In this document: one piece after another, positions 1-5,998 of the stretch
Layout of the letters: each line of letters opens with the position of its first letter
Numbering within the stretch: position 1 is the stretch's first letter
Assembly (NCBI GenBank): GCA_947174825.1
Contig: CAMWKN010000062.1
Location: forward strand, 1-7,590
Length of the DNA stretch: 7,590 bases
Reading direction: 5' to 3'
From: an uncultured Clostridium sp.
GTDB lineage: Bacteria; Bacillota_A; Clostridia; Lachnospirales; Lachnospiraceae
Made by a program: the position numbers and the translations under genes
The notes under the pieces: generated by a model
Database searches by the model: none
What the model was told of the DNA's origin: nothing
The model's input: the letters and a program-made list of their open reading frames with translations, nothing else

Positions 1-158
1 ATATCCAGTAATATGAAATCATAATCCGTATTTTCTTCCAACAGATCTGCAGCCTCCCTGCCGTTATAGACACAGGTGCAGCGATATCCTTCATCGGACA
101 GATCCATATACAGTAAATTGGCGATTGCCTCGTCATCCTCCACGATCAGAACATTCAT
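1..158 (-). CDS. Response regulator, receiver domain N-terminus (partial at left edge)
   Basis: Read on the minus strand from an ATG at 158, the 52 complete codons begin MNVLIVEDDEAIANLLYMDL and end FILLD. This is the start of a CheY-like receiver domain: beta-1 (NVLIV), the acidic pocket E7/D8/D9, and beta-3 ending in D52, the expected phospho-acceptor Asp. The window ends two bases after that codon, so the output domain is not visible; an OmpR/PhoB-type DNA-binding domain is common in this setting but cannot be shown. Such proteins take a phosphoryl group from a partner histidine kinase and act in the cytoplasm. The start is supported by a GAGGGAGA ribosome binding site about 8 bases upstream. 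It lies 60 bases downstream of the HD-domain gene on the same strand, so co-transcription is possible. The family call is secure; the pathway is unknown. Confidence 0.92.
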   Translation of the reverse strand, partial: MNVLIVEDDEAIANLLYMDLSDEGYRCTCVYNGREAADLLEENTDYDFILLD

Positions 159-218
159 ATGTACAGTCTCCCTCTGCTTCTATGAAACAAGCTCCGTTTC
201 TCATATTTGTCCATTTTA

Positions 219-911
219 TCATGCAGATGTGTCAAAGTTGCAAATTCTGTCGAGTTCGCTCTTTCCGTCCTGATAGGGTGCACTTGCCTCCTCATACAGA
301 CACTGATAGAAGTCTGCCGCTATATGCTGTCTCTGCCTCGCAAGCTCCGCTGCCCTGTCCGTATAGAAATTCGCATATACATTTTCCAGTTTGTATTTAT
401 ACTCTTGAAAAAAGGATGGGGTAGTGTCATTTTCTCCGGTTGAAACCATTCCATCGGGCAGCAGAGAATAAAGCGGTTCGGAAACAGTTCCTTTATAAAT
501 GAGAGTTCTTGCTATTCCCATTGCACCGGTTGCATCTAATTTATCTGCATCGAATAGAATTTTTGCTTCTAAGCTTTGTGGCGGTGCACTCTTTCTATAT
601 CGATGTGCTTGAATGCAATGTTTTACCTGCTTGGCGTAGTCTGCTTCAAAACCATGCTCCAATAAAAAGTGATATGCTTTCTCACTTCCCACCATGGCAT
701 GACACAAGGAAGGATTTTCAAATTGTTCCTTCCGTCCGATGTCATGCAGTAAACAAGACGCAATTAAAACATCATAATCTACATTACTTTCTGTTTTTGC
801 AATTTCTAATGCATTGTATAACACACGATATATATGTTCTTTGTCATGGGCGCTATCTTCCATGCAGGATAACATGTAATTTTCTAATAAAGAATAGGTT
901 TCTTGTTTCAT
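219..911 (-). CDS. HD-domain metal-dependent phosphohydrolase
   Basis: This encodes a 230-residue soluble protein of the HD superfamily (cytoplasmic metal-dependent phosphohydrolases acting on nucleotides or other phosphoesters). Visible metal-site residues, numbered from the chosen start, are H26 in the first helix (HDKEHIYRV), the H56-D57 pair in LLHDIGR, further histidines H71, H98 and H103, and the distal Asp D123 in DADKLDATG. The layout resembles the YedJ/YpgQ-type single-domain HD proteins rather than GGDEF-linked or RelA/SpoT proteins; the substrate cannot be read from sequence. A longer reading frame starts at 929, but the ATG at 911 is preferred because AAAGGA sits 8 bases before it, while the 929 ATG has no ribosome binding site. 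A promoter lies just upstream on the minus strand (940-969). The response regulator follows 60 bases later on the same strand. The function beyond the superfamily is unknown. Confidence 0.88.
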   Translation of the reverse strand: MKQETYSLLENYMLSCMEDSAHDKEHIYRVLYNALEIAKTESNVDYDVLIASCLLHDIGRKEQFENPSLCHAMVGSEKAYHFLLEHGFEADYAKQVKHCIQAHRYRKSAPPQSLEAKILFDADKLDATGAMGIARTLIYKGTVSEPLYSLLPDGMVSTGENDTTPSFFQEYKYKLENVYANFYTDRAAELARQRQHIAADFYQCLYEEASAPYQDGKSELDRICNFDTSA

Positions 912-939
912 AGAGGATGTCCTTTCCATATTTTTCTAT

Positions 940-969
940 ATTCTAACACGGTATAACTCCTTATGCCAA
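940..969 (-). promoter_or_regulatory. Predicted promoter for the HD-domain gene
   Basis: On the minus strand, TTGGCA (964-969) and TAGAAT (940-945) are separated by 18 bases, with a TG one base before the -10, giving an extended -10. It is about 30 bases from the preferred ATG at 911. This is a sigma-A-type match by eye, not experimentally supported. Confidence 0.55.
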
Positions 970-1051
970 GTCATAATCATATTCTGCTTATTGCTCCGAA
1001 GCGTCTGGGCATAAAAGCAATCATTTTACGAAGTCCGAGTTTGGCGATTCC

Positions 1052-1080
1052 TTGTTTTTCCACAGCTGATATGGTATGAT
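1052..1080 (+). promoter_or_regulatory. Predicted promoter for the membrane-protein operon
   Basis: TTGTTT (1052-1057) and TATGAT (1075-1080) are spaced by 17 bases, with TGG directly before the -10 (extended -10). The expected transcript start is near 1087, about 68 bases before the ATG at 1155. It faces away from the minus-strand promoter at 940-969, so 912-1154 is a divergent control region. No clear operator repeat is seen between them. Confidence 0.6.
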
Positions 1081-1154
1081 TTTATATGGATAGATAGCCA
1101 AAAGGCTGGATAGGGGTTCTTGTTACGGGATGAGAAAAGAGGGGGATATTTACT

Positions 1155-2426
1155 ATGGCTTTCATATCGTTGATGTTCATGATGATTTTTTTGGTTATGG
1201 CTGCGGTTGGGGTGGTTTTCCTGCTAATTGCTATGATTTTCTTTCTGATTAATCGGCATAGGCTTAAAAAGGGAAAAGAAAAAAAGCGTAGATATAAGGT
1301 TGCAGGGATTTTCTTCCTGGTGCTGAGTGGTATTAATCTGGTACCCATATTGTTTATGACATTTTTGTCGATACTAATGACAGTGGTGGGAATGTTAGTG
1401 GATGAGGAATATACGCCTGTGACATATCCGATCATTGGAGTCGTAGGTCTCGTTTTATTGGCGGTTGCCTATGGAATCAGACGGTGGAGCAGGCATAGGT
1501 ATCAAGAGGGGGAAAAACCGGGACGGCGCACTCGGATCGTGTTCCGGCTCTGCTTGTTTCTGGGCTGTATCAGTTTAGTACCTGGTTTGATAGAAGGTGC
1601 GAATCGTGTTTCTGATCACATCAAATTGGCAGTGATGCCGGAACGTGCAGAGATGTGGATCTATCAGCAGGAACACGATGAATCAGAAGAAGAGCAGGAC
1701 GATTGGGATGAGGAAGAAGAGCAGGAAGTATTGGAATATAAGAATAAAGAATATCTTCTTCTACCTTATGATCCAGACGAGAAAAAAATAAAGTTTTCTA
1801 AACCAAAGGCATATGTACAATATGGTGGCAGGAGATCTGCGTCAGGGGAAGAGATCAAAAATGAGGAAGTGAAGTTTGAAGGCATCATGTATGAAAAGGA
1901 GCTTGATAGCATCTTGTATGAAGTGGAAAATGAAACAGGCTATGATCTGCTCTGCCTTGGAATGTATGGTAAGTATATGTTGAGTTCGTATATGGAAGAA
2001 GCCATATATTGTCGCAAGGACCAGTATGATCAATTTATACAGGCATGTAAAGCAGATGCAGAATATTATCTGGTACCACAGGAACGATCTGGTGATAATG
2101 ATGAGGAAGAAGAAACGGAGAAACTGTTTCTATCAGATTCCGACTGGATTACAGATGAAATGTTGGATAGTGTGGAGAATGAGGATGGACAGACTTTCCC
2201 TGCTCCGGAGAAATATTATGAATTACATATGACTGGTATGGATGGCATCGTATCGGGAGAATGTGATATTGATATTGGAAAATATAAAGATAAGTGGTAT
2301 TATTATAGTAAGTGTGATTATCCTGATCAAGAGGGTTGTGTGAAGTCAGAAGAGGATCAGCTTTATGTTATTAATGGCTGTCTGCTGCCAGAAAAGGGAC
2401 AGCATTATATGGATACTTTGAAATAG
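1155..2426 (+). CDS. Four-helix membrane protein with acidic C-terminal domain, function unknown
   Basis: I do not recognise this 423-residue protein. The N-terminal 150 residues hold four hydrophobic segments at about 3-32, 49-81, 91-108 and 127-147. The loops at 34-48 and 109-126 are strongly basic, whereas the loop at 82-90 is acidic. By the positive-inside rule the basic loops are cytoplasmic and the remaining 270 residues lie outside the membrane. The outer part opens with a very acidic stretch (about 173-191), has a second one at 314-320 (DNDEEEE), is rich in Tyr, and holds scattered cysteines (C267, C286, C298, C370, C387, C395, C409). The start is supported by AGAGGGGGA 8 bases before the ATG. 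The gene is followed after 69 bases by the YjfB-like gene with no terminator between. A surface or sensor role is only a guess. Confidence 0.82.
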   Translation: MAFISLMFMMIFLVMAAVGVVFLLIAMIFFLINRHRLKKGKEKKRRYKVAGIFFLVLSGINLVPILFMTFLSILMTVVGMLVDEEYTPVTYPIIGVVGLVLLAVAYGIRRWSRHRYQEGEKPGRRTRIVFRLCLFLGCISLVPGLIEGANRVSDHIKLAVMPERAEMWIYQQEHDESEEEQDDWDEEEEQEVLEYKNKEYLLLPYDPDEKKIKFSKPKAYVQYGGRRSASGEEIKNEEVKFEGIMYEKELDSILYEVENETGYDLLCLGMYGKYMLSSYMEEAIYCRKDQYDQFIQACKADAEYYLVPQERSGDNDEEEETEKLFLSDSDWITDEMLDSVENEDGQTFPAPEKYYELHMTGMDGIVSGECDIDIGKYKDKWYYYSKCDYPDQEGCVKSEEDQLYVINGCLLPEKGQHYMDTLK

Positions 2427-2495
2427 GAGAAAATATTTGGTAAATGATTGTTTATGCAGATATGGAAAATTTCAGTTTGGAAAGGAGGAGTTACA

Positions 2496-2687
2496 ATGGA
2501 TATTGAGCAAATGTCAATGAACATGTCCCAGGCACGACTGATGGATGCAGTGAGTACGAAAGTATTATCCATGAGTTTGGATCTGGTGGAACAGGGGGCG
2601 GATGGTCTGATTGAAATGATGGATGAGTCCATGATGGAGACGGCTGTTGACCCAAATCTGGGTGGAAACCTGGACATTAAGATATGA
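2496..2687 (+). CDS. YjfB-like putative motility protein
   Basis: This is a 63-residue protein with the build of the YjfB family (annotated as 'putative motility protein' in Firmicutes). It begins MDIEQMSMNMSQARLMDAVS, continues with an amphipathic helix of leucines and methionines (residues 12-47), and ends in the typical DPNLGGNLDIKI tail, similar to the 'HPHLGxxIDIxV' ending of the family. The frame is open from an ATG at 2448, but 2496 is clearly the start, because AAAGGAGGAG lies 5 bases before it and the family motif begins there. There is no signal peptide or membrane segment. The biochemical role of the family is not established, and the link to motility comes from gene context in other species; no flagellar gene is seen here. 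The next gene starts 13 bases later, so they are probably co-transcribed. Confidence 0.82.
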   Translation: MDIEQMSMNMSQARLMDAVSTKVLSMSLDLVEQGADGLIEMMDESMMETAVDPNLGGNLDIKI

Positions 2688-2700
2688 TAAGGAGAAAACA

Positions 2701-3717
2701 ATGAGAAAATTCAAAAAACAGTTACTGATGGCAGCAATGTTATCATTAACCCTGTCTCTGTCTGCCTGTGGAAATACAGACAAGGAGCCAAAGAAATCTG
2801 CGGCGGATCAAACAGCAGAGGCAGAAGTGACGGATACACCGGCTCCAGAAGCTACGGCTACAGCAGAGCCGGAGAAGAAAGAAATTGAGGTTAATAAGAC
2901 CTTTGTATCCAAGTCCAAAAAGAAAAATCTGTATCAGGCATCCAGAAAGACGGCGAAAAATGCGAAATCAGCATGTTCCCTGAAATCATGGAAAAAGGAT
3001 GGCATTAGGCAGCAGATTGTAGACTTTGTTAATAAGGCAACGGATAAAAAAAGCGATGCCTATGTTCCACCAGAGGATCGAATTGTAGTTACTGATATTG
3101 ATGGAACACTGATTGCCGAAAAGGGCAAAAAAGTTAATAATGATGCAATGGTAAAAATGACGCCTGCAGAAGTAAAGGATCATGTTCTGGATATCCAGAA
3201 GGATTACTTTGACGAGGATAAAAAACTGCTTTACAGCGCCATTCTCTATCAGCCAATGTTAGAAATGTATGATTATCTGAAAGCCAACGGATTTGATATC
3301 TACTTTGTATCCGGTAATTGCAATGCCTTGACCTATGCATGGGCAAATTATTATTTCGGAGCAGATTATGCCCATAGTATTGGTTCTAATATTACCTTAG
3401 AGATCGACGAGACGGATGGTTTTAAGATGGGACCTACTGGAGCCTATGAGGGATGCTGGAACGAGGTAAAAAGCTACCGGATTTACAACCAGATCGGCAA
3501 ATGTCCGGTACTGGCATTTGGAAATAGTGATGGGGATGTCCAGATGTTAGAGTGGATTCAAACCAATCCGGATTACAAGAGTCTGAGTGTTATGATCAAT
3601 CATGATGACGATAGGGAATATGTATATTCCGTAGATTCTATTTCTGGATTTTGTGAGAAATATGGTTTTATTAATGCGAAAATTTCTGAGAATTTCAAGG
3701 AGATATTTGTGAAATAA
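2701..3717 (+). CDS. HAD-superfamily phosphatase, secreted as a lipoprotein
   Basis: This encodes a 338-residue extracytoplasmic hydrolase. The start at 2701 has AAGGAGA 5 bases upstream and begins a lipoprotein signal peptide: basic MRKFKKQ, a hydrophobic core to about residue 20, then the lipobox L20-S21-A22-C23, with C23 as the lipidated residue. A low-complexity Ala/Thr/Pro/Glu/Lys linker (about 24-75) forms a tether. The HAD domain has motif I D132-I-D134-G-T (nucleophile and acid/base), motif II S204-G (YFVSGN), a likely motif III Lys at K257, and motif IV G274-NSDGD with D277/D279. The protein is therefore expected to be a Mg2+-dependent phosphomonoesterase, resembling phosphoserine-phosphatase-like HADs, anchored outside the membrane; the substrate is unknown. 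It is the last of three close genes; two TAA codons end it, and no own terminator is visible before the riboswitch promoter. Confidence 0.88.
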   Translation: MRKFKKQLLMAAMLSLTLSLSACGNTDKEPKKSAADQTAEAEVTDTPAPEATATAEPEKKEIEVNKTFVSKSKKKNLYQASRKTAKNAKSACSLKSWKKDGIRQQIVDFVNKATDKKSDAYVPPEDRIVVTDIDGTLIAEKGKKVNNDAMVKMTPAEVKDHVLDIQKDYFDEDKKLLYSAILYQPMLEMYDYLKANGFDIYFVSGNCNALTYAWANYYFGADYAHSIGSNITLEIDETDGFKMGPTGAYEGCWNEVKSYRIYNQIGKCPVLAFGNSDGDVQMLEWIQTNPDYKSLSVMINHDDDREYVYSVDSISGFCEKYGFINAKISENFKEIFVK

Positions 3718-3741
3718 TAAAACTGGCAGCAGAAAAAATAG

Positions 3742-3770
3742 TTGAATTTTTATCGGGAATAGGGTATTCT
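3742..3770 (+). promoter_or_regulatory. Predicted promoter of the purine/aroC operon
   Basis: TTGAAT (3742-3747) and TATTCT (3765-3770) are separated by exactly 17 bases. The expected transcript start near 3777 would begin the RNA a few bases before the first stem of the ZTP riboswitch, which is the spacing expected if this promoter drives it. Confidence 0.7.
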
Positions 3771-3778
3771 TAGAGACA

Positions 3779-3850
3779 GAGTTCCATACGACTGGCGGAT
3801 GAGTGGGATTACCCACAGGGAGTATGGAAAGGGAAGCCGACCGCCTGGGC
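3779..3850 (+). ncRNA. ZTP (pfl) riboswitch aptamer
   Basis: The sequence has the conserved parts of the ZTP/ZMP-sensing pfl RNA in order. Stem P1 is TTCCATAC (3782-3789) with GTATGGAA (3822-3829), a perfect 8-bp pair. Inside it lie the conserved ACTGGCGGA (3791-3799) and the hairpin GTGGG-ATTA-CCCAC (3803-3816), followed by AGGGAG. After a short linker comes GCCGACCGCCTGGGC (3836-3850), in which GCC/GGC pairs and the CCGCC loop (3841-3845) can form the pseudoknot with GGCGG (3794-3798). The class binds 5-aminoimidazole-4-carboxamide riboside 5'-triphosphate or monophosphate, an alarmone of 10-formyl-tetrahydrofolate shortage. The position directly upstream of genes for the last two steps of IMP synthesis fits exactly. 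With the overlapping terminator it should act as a transcriptional ON switch. Confidence 0.95.
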
Positions 3851-3871
3851 AATACGCCTGGGCGGTTTTTT
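3841..3871 (+). terminator. Riboswitch expression-platform terminator
   Basis: CCGCCTGGGC (3841-3850) pairs with GCCTGGGCGG (3856-3865) as a 10-bp stem with two G-U pairs and a 5-base loop, followed by TTTTTT (3866-3871). Its 5' arm is the same segment that forms the 3' strand and pseudoknot of the ZTP aptamer. The two structures are therefore mutually exclusive: ligand binding should block the terminator and let transcription go on. Confidence 0.9.
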
Positions 3872-3910
3872 GCTTTACAGGAAACTAAAAGTTTCCTGTA
3901 AAGCAAAAAA
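3866..3910. repeat. Perfect 21-bp inverted repeat overlapping the terminator T-tract
   Basis: The arm at 3866-3886 is exactly complementary to the arm at 3890-3910, with a 3-base AAA spacer. The left arm begins with the six T of the riboswitch terminator and the right arm ends with six A. The stem is not followed by a T-tract, so it is not itself a standard terminator. In read-through RNA the U-tract would be paired into this hairpin. It probably marks one end of the hairpin-rich element described next. Confidence 0.85.
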
Positions 3911-4024
3911 CGCTCCGCGAAGATGCGCACTCGTGCGAAGAGGAAGATGTCGCTTGTGCGACCGCACTCGGCGCAGGAGTTTCGCAAGCGAAACTCTATG
4001 CTTTTACATTATAGGAAACTTTTC
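3872..4024. repeat. MITE/REP-like hairpin-rich intergenic element
   Basis: Between the riboswitch terminator and the first gene lies a non-coding stretch built almost wholly of hairpins: the 21-bp repeat at its left, CGCA-CTCG-TGCG (3926-3937), GTCGC-TTGT-GCGAC (3949-3962), and a perfect 9-bp GAGTTTCGC-AA-GCGAAACTC (3977-3996). CTCCGCG (3913-3919) can also pair with CGC-AGGAG (3972-3979). Its ends look like imperfect terminal inverted repeats: AAAGTTTCCTGTAAAGC near 3888-3904 against GCTTTTACATTATAGGAAACTTT near 4000-4022, which share AAAGTTTCCT in inverted orientation. It is more GC-rich and palindromic than its neighbours. No coding capacity is credible. The design resembles dispersed intergenic repeats of Lachnospiraceae genomes, but copy number cannot be seen from one window. 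Confidence 0.6.
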
Positions 4025-4031
4025 AAAGTCG

Positions 4032-4046
4032 TCAGCAACATGCTGA
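4032..4046 (+). other. Short hairpin before the purO ribosome binding site
   Basis: TCAGCA and TGCTGA (4032-4037 and 4041-4046) form a perfect 6-bp stem around ACA, ending about 10 bases before the GAGG ribosome binding site (near 4056-4059) of the next gene. It does not cover that site, so no control role is evident. Confidence 0.35.
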
Positions 4047-4066
4047 TGCAGAAATGAGGTAAAATT

Positions 4067-4780
4067 ATGCAGATGAAATCACTGGAAAATGAGTTGAAGG
4101 GAAATACATATCCCGGCAGAGGAATTGTGATAGGAATGTCTCCAAATGGGAAATATGCTGTTACCGCATATTTCATTATGGGACGCAGTGAAAACAGCAG
4201 AAACCGAGTGTTTGTAGAAGATGGAAGCGGAATCCGCACTCAGGCATTTGATCCGTCTAAGTTAAGTGATCCCAGCCTGATTATTTATGCACCGGTGCGT
4301 GTGTTGGGGAACAAGACCATTGTGACCAATGGAGACCAGACAGATACCATCTACCATTTTATGGATCAGCAGCAGACTTTTGAGCAGGCACTTCGTACCA
4401 GAGCATTTGAACCGGATGCGCCAAACTATACACCTCGTATTTCCGGTGTGATGCATATAGAGGAGGGAGAGTACAATTATGCACTGTCCATCTTGAAGAG
4501 TAATAATGGGAACGGGGATTCCTGCCAGCGGTTTATGTATGCATACAGTACACCGGTTGCGGGAGAAGGCCATTTTATCCATACTTATATGGAAGATGGA
4601 GATCCACTACCAAGTTTTGAGGGAGAGCCAAAACTGGTAGAGATTTCAGATGATATGAATGCATTTACAGATATGCTGTGGAACAGCTTGAATGAGGATA
4701 ATAAGGTATCATTATTTGTTCGCTATATTGATATTGCTACTGGGGAATATGAATCTGTTATTGTCAATAAGCATCAGTAA
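4067..4780 (+). CDS. purO: IMP cyclohydrolase, PurO-type
   Basis: This 237-residue cytoplasmic enzyme is expected to close the ring of 5-formamidoimidazole-4-carboxamide ribotide (FAICAR) to IMP, the last step of de novo purine synthesis. It matches the IMP cyclohydrolase family first defined in archaea (PurO, NTN-hydrolase-like fold) and also found stand-alone in Clostridia. Conserved blocks seen are YPGRGIV (15-21), GRSENSRNR (39-47), TNGDQTD (87-93), EPDAPNYTPRI (115-125), GEGHFIHTY (166-174) and PSFEGEP (182-188). The length is normal for the family. TGAGGT lies 6 bases before the ATG at 4067; an ATG two codons later is an alternative start. The next gene, the AICAR formyltransferase, makes its substrate and begins 15 bases after the stop. 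Expression should depend on the ZTP riboswitch upstream. The family call is strong; the symbol is by analogy to the archaeal gene. Confidence 0.93.
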   Translation: MQMKSLENELKGNTYPGRGIVIGMSPNGKYAVTAYFIMGRSENSRNRVFVEDGSGIRTQAFDPSKLSDPSLIIYAPVRVLGNKTIVTNGDQTDTIYHFMDQQQTFEQALRTRAFEPDAPNYTPRISGVMHIEEGEYNYALSILKSNNGNGDSCQRFMYAYSTPVAGEGHFIHTYMEDGDPLPSFEGEPKLVEISDDMNAFTDMLWNSLNEDNKVSLFVRYIDIATGEYESVIVNKHQ

Positions 4781-4795
4781 ACAGGGAGGATTGTT

Positions 4796-5458
4796 ATGAA
4801 AGAATTAGAATTAAAGTATGGATGTAATCCAAATCAGAAACCATCTAAAATCTTTATGGAACAGGGAGAGCTGCCTATTGAGGTATTAAACGGTAAACCA
4901 GGATATATCAATTTTCTGGATGCCTTTAATGGTTGGCAGTTGGTGCGTGAGTTAAAGAAAGCTACCGGAAAACCGGCTGCTACCTCTTTTAAGCATGTAT
5001 CTCCGGCAGGAGCCGCTATTGGAAATCCTCTCAGTGAAGTGGAGGCAAAGATTTACTGGGTGGATGATTTGGGAGAATTGACACCATTGGCAGCAGCTTA
5101 TGCCAGAGCCAGAGGGGCAGATCGTATGTCATCTTATGGAGATTTTATTGCATTATCCGATGTCTGCGATGTGTGCACTGCTAAAATGATTAAAAGAGAA
5201 TTTTCGGATGGAATCATTGCACCAGGGTATGAACCAGAAGCATTGGAGCTGTTAAAAGAGAAGAAAAAGGGAAGCTATGCGATCATTCAGATTGATCCGG
5301 ATTATGAGCCAAAGGCGATTGAGCGCAAGGAAGTGTTCGGTATTACTTTTGAGCAGGGACGGAATGAATTAAATATTGACGAGGATTTCTTTAGCAATAT
5401 TGTACAGAGAATAAGGATCTGCCTCAGGCAGCAAAGGATGATATGGCAATCGCCATGA
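4796..5458 (+). CDS. AICAR formyltransferase, N-terminal fragment
   Basis: As the DNA stands, translation from 4796 gives 220 residues. The first 203 are normal transformylase sequence including K66-H67; the last 17 (starting [10 protein letters not shown]) are out-of-frame and unlike the family, ending at a TGA at 5456-5458. This fragment lacks the C-terminal half of the fold and would not be expected to be active alone. Confidence 0.7.
   Translation: MKELELKYGCNPNQKPSKIFMEQGELPIEVLNGKPGYINFLDAFNGWQLVRELKKATGKPAATSFKHVSPAGAAIGNPLSEVEAKIYWVDDLGELTPLAAAYARARGADRMSSYGDFIALSDVCDVCTAKMIKREFSDGIIAPGYEPEALELLKEKKKGSYAIIQIDPDYEPKAIERKEVFGITFEQGRNELNIDEDFFSNIVQRIRICLRQQRMIWQSP
5404..5405 (+). other. 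Frameshift site: apparent one-base deletion
   Basis: Codon 203 (GTA, 5402-5404) is followed by CAGAGAATAAGG. Adding one A gives ACA GAG AAT AAG GAT CTG CCT, that is TENKDLP, which is normal family sequence and runs into the downstream frame without further change. The site is not a long homopolymer and shows no slippery heptamer. Confidence 0.85.
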
Positions 5459-5970
5459 TTACACTGAAATATACCCAGTCTAATTCTGTATGTTTTGTAA
5501 AGAATGGACAGGCAATTGGAATTGGTGCCGGACAGCAGTCCCGGATTCATTGTACCCGACTGGCGGGACAAAAGGCAGATAACTGGCTGCTTCGCCAGTC
5601 TCCACAGGTTCTGAACCTGCCATTTAAGACAGAAGGAAAGCGTGCGGATCGTGATAATGCCATTGATCTGTATATTGGAGAGGATTATATGGACATTCTG
5701 GCAGATGGAGAATGGGAAAAAGTATTCACAGAGAAACCTCCAGTCTTTACAACAGAGGAGAAAAAAGCTTGGTTAGCACAGGCAGCAGGGGTTACCTGCG
5801 GATCAGATGCCTTTTTCCCGTTTAGCGATAATGTGGAGAGAGCATTCCGTAGCGGTGTCAGCTATATTGCACAACCGGGAGGCTCCATTCGTGATCAGGA
5901 TGTGATTGACGCCTGCAATCATCATGGTATTGTGATGAGTTTTACCGGTTTACGTTTATTCCATCATTAA
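5443..5970 (+). CDS. AICAR formyltransferase, C-terminal fragment
   Basis: This 175-residue frame continues the transformylase from corrected residue 217 ([15 protein letters not shown]) to the end (TGLRLFHH). Its ATG at 5443 overlaps the upstream fragment by 16 bases and has AAAGGA (5433-5438) only 4 bases before it. Coupled re-initiation is therefore possible, but this is most likely chance within the original gene. The fragment lacks the K-H catalytic pair. Confidence 0.65.
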   Translation: MAIAMITLKYTQSNSVCFVKNGQAIGIGAGQQSRIHCTRLAGQKADNWLLRQSPQVLNLPFKTEGKRADRDNAIDLYIGEDYMDILADGEWEKVFTEKPPVFTTEEKKAWLAQAAGVTCGSDAFFPFSDNVERAFRSGVSYIAQPGGSIRDQDVIDACNHHGIVMSFTGLRLFHH

Positions 5971-5998
5971 TATTATTAGCATGGGAGGGAAAGGAAGG

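Larger units (their letters stand above)
4796..5970 (+). pseudogene. purH: AICAR formyltransferase (PurH transformylase domain), frameshifted
   Basis: Read with one base restored near 5404, this is a 391-residue stand-alone AICAR transformylase, which moves a formyl group from 10-formyl-tetrahydrofolate to AICAR to give FAICAR. It corresponds to the C-terminal domain of bifunctional PurH and lacks the IMP cyclohydrolase domain, whose job is done by the gene just upstream. Seen are [13 protein letters not shown] (41-53), the catalytic-type K66-H67 in [24 protein letters not shown], the conserved [25 protein letters not shown] block, and the typical C-terminal end TGLRLFHH. The ATG at 4796 has GGGAGGA 6 bases upstream. 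The frame changes between V203 and the rest: the DNA reads ATTGTACAGAG where ATTGTAACAGAG (IVTE) would keep family sequence. All else is intact, so the lesion is recent or a sequence error. aroC follows 28 bases later. Confidence 0.88.

Noticed and set aside
509..913. 134-residue plus-strand frame
   Set aside because: It lies fully antisense to the HD-domain gene, with no ribosome binding site and no sensible protein features.
3547..3987. 146-residue minus-strand reading frame over the HAD gene end, riboswitch and repeat element
   Set aside because: It is antisense to a clear CDS, a promoter and a structured RNA. Its N-terminal part is translation of the hairpin element, and it has no convincing ribosome binding site.
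3890..3996. CRISPR-like array or attachment site
   Set aside because: The repeats are palindromic hairpins of different sequence, not regularly spaced direct repeats, and there is no integrase or cas gene nearby.
4262..4582. 106-residue minus-strand frame
   Set aside because: It is antisense inside the strongly conserved IMP cyclohydrolase gene and has no support of its own.
5395..5460. Programmed ribosomal frameshift in the AICAR formyltransferase gene
   Set aside because: There is no slippery heptamer, no downstream pseudoknot and no internal Shine-Dalgarno stimulator at 5404. The family is normally a single frame.
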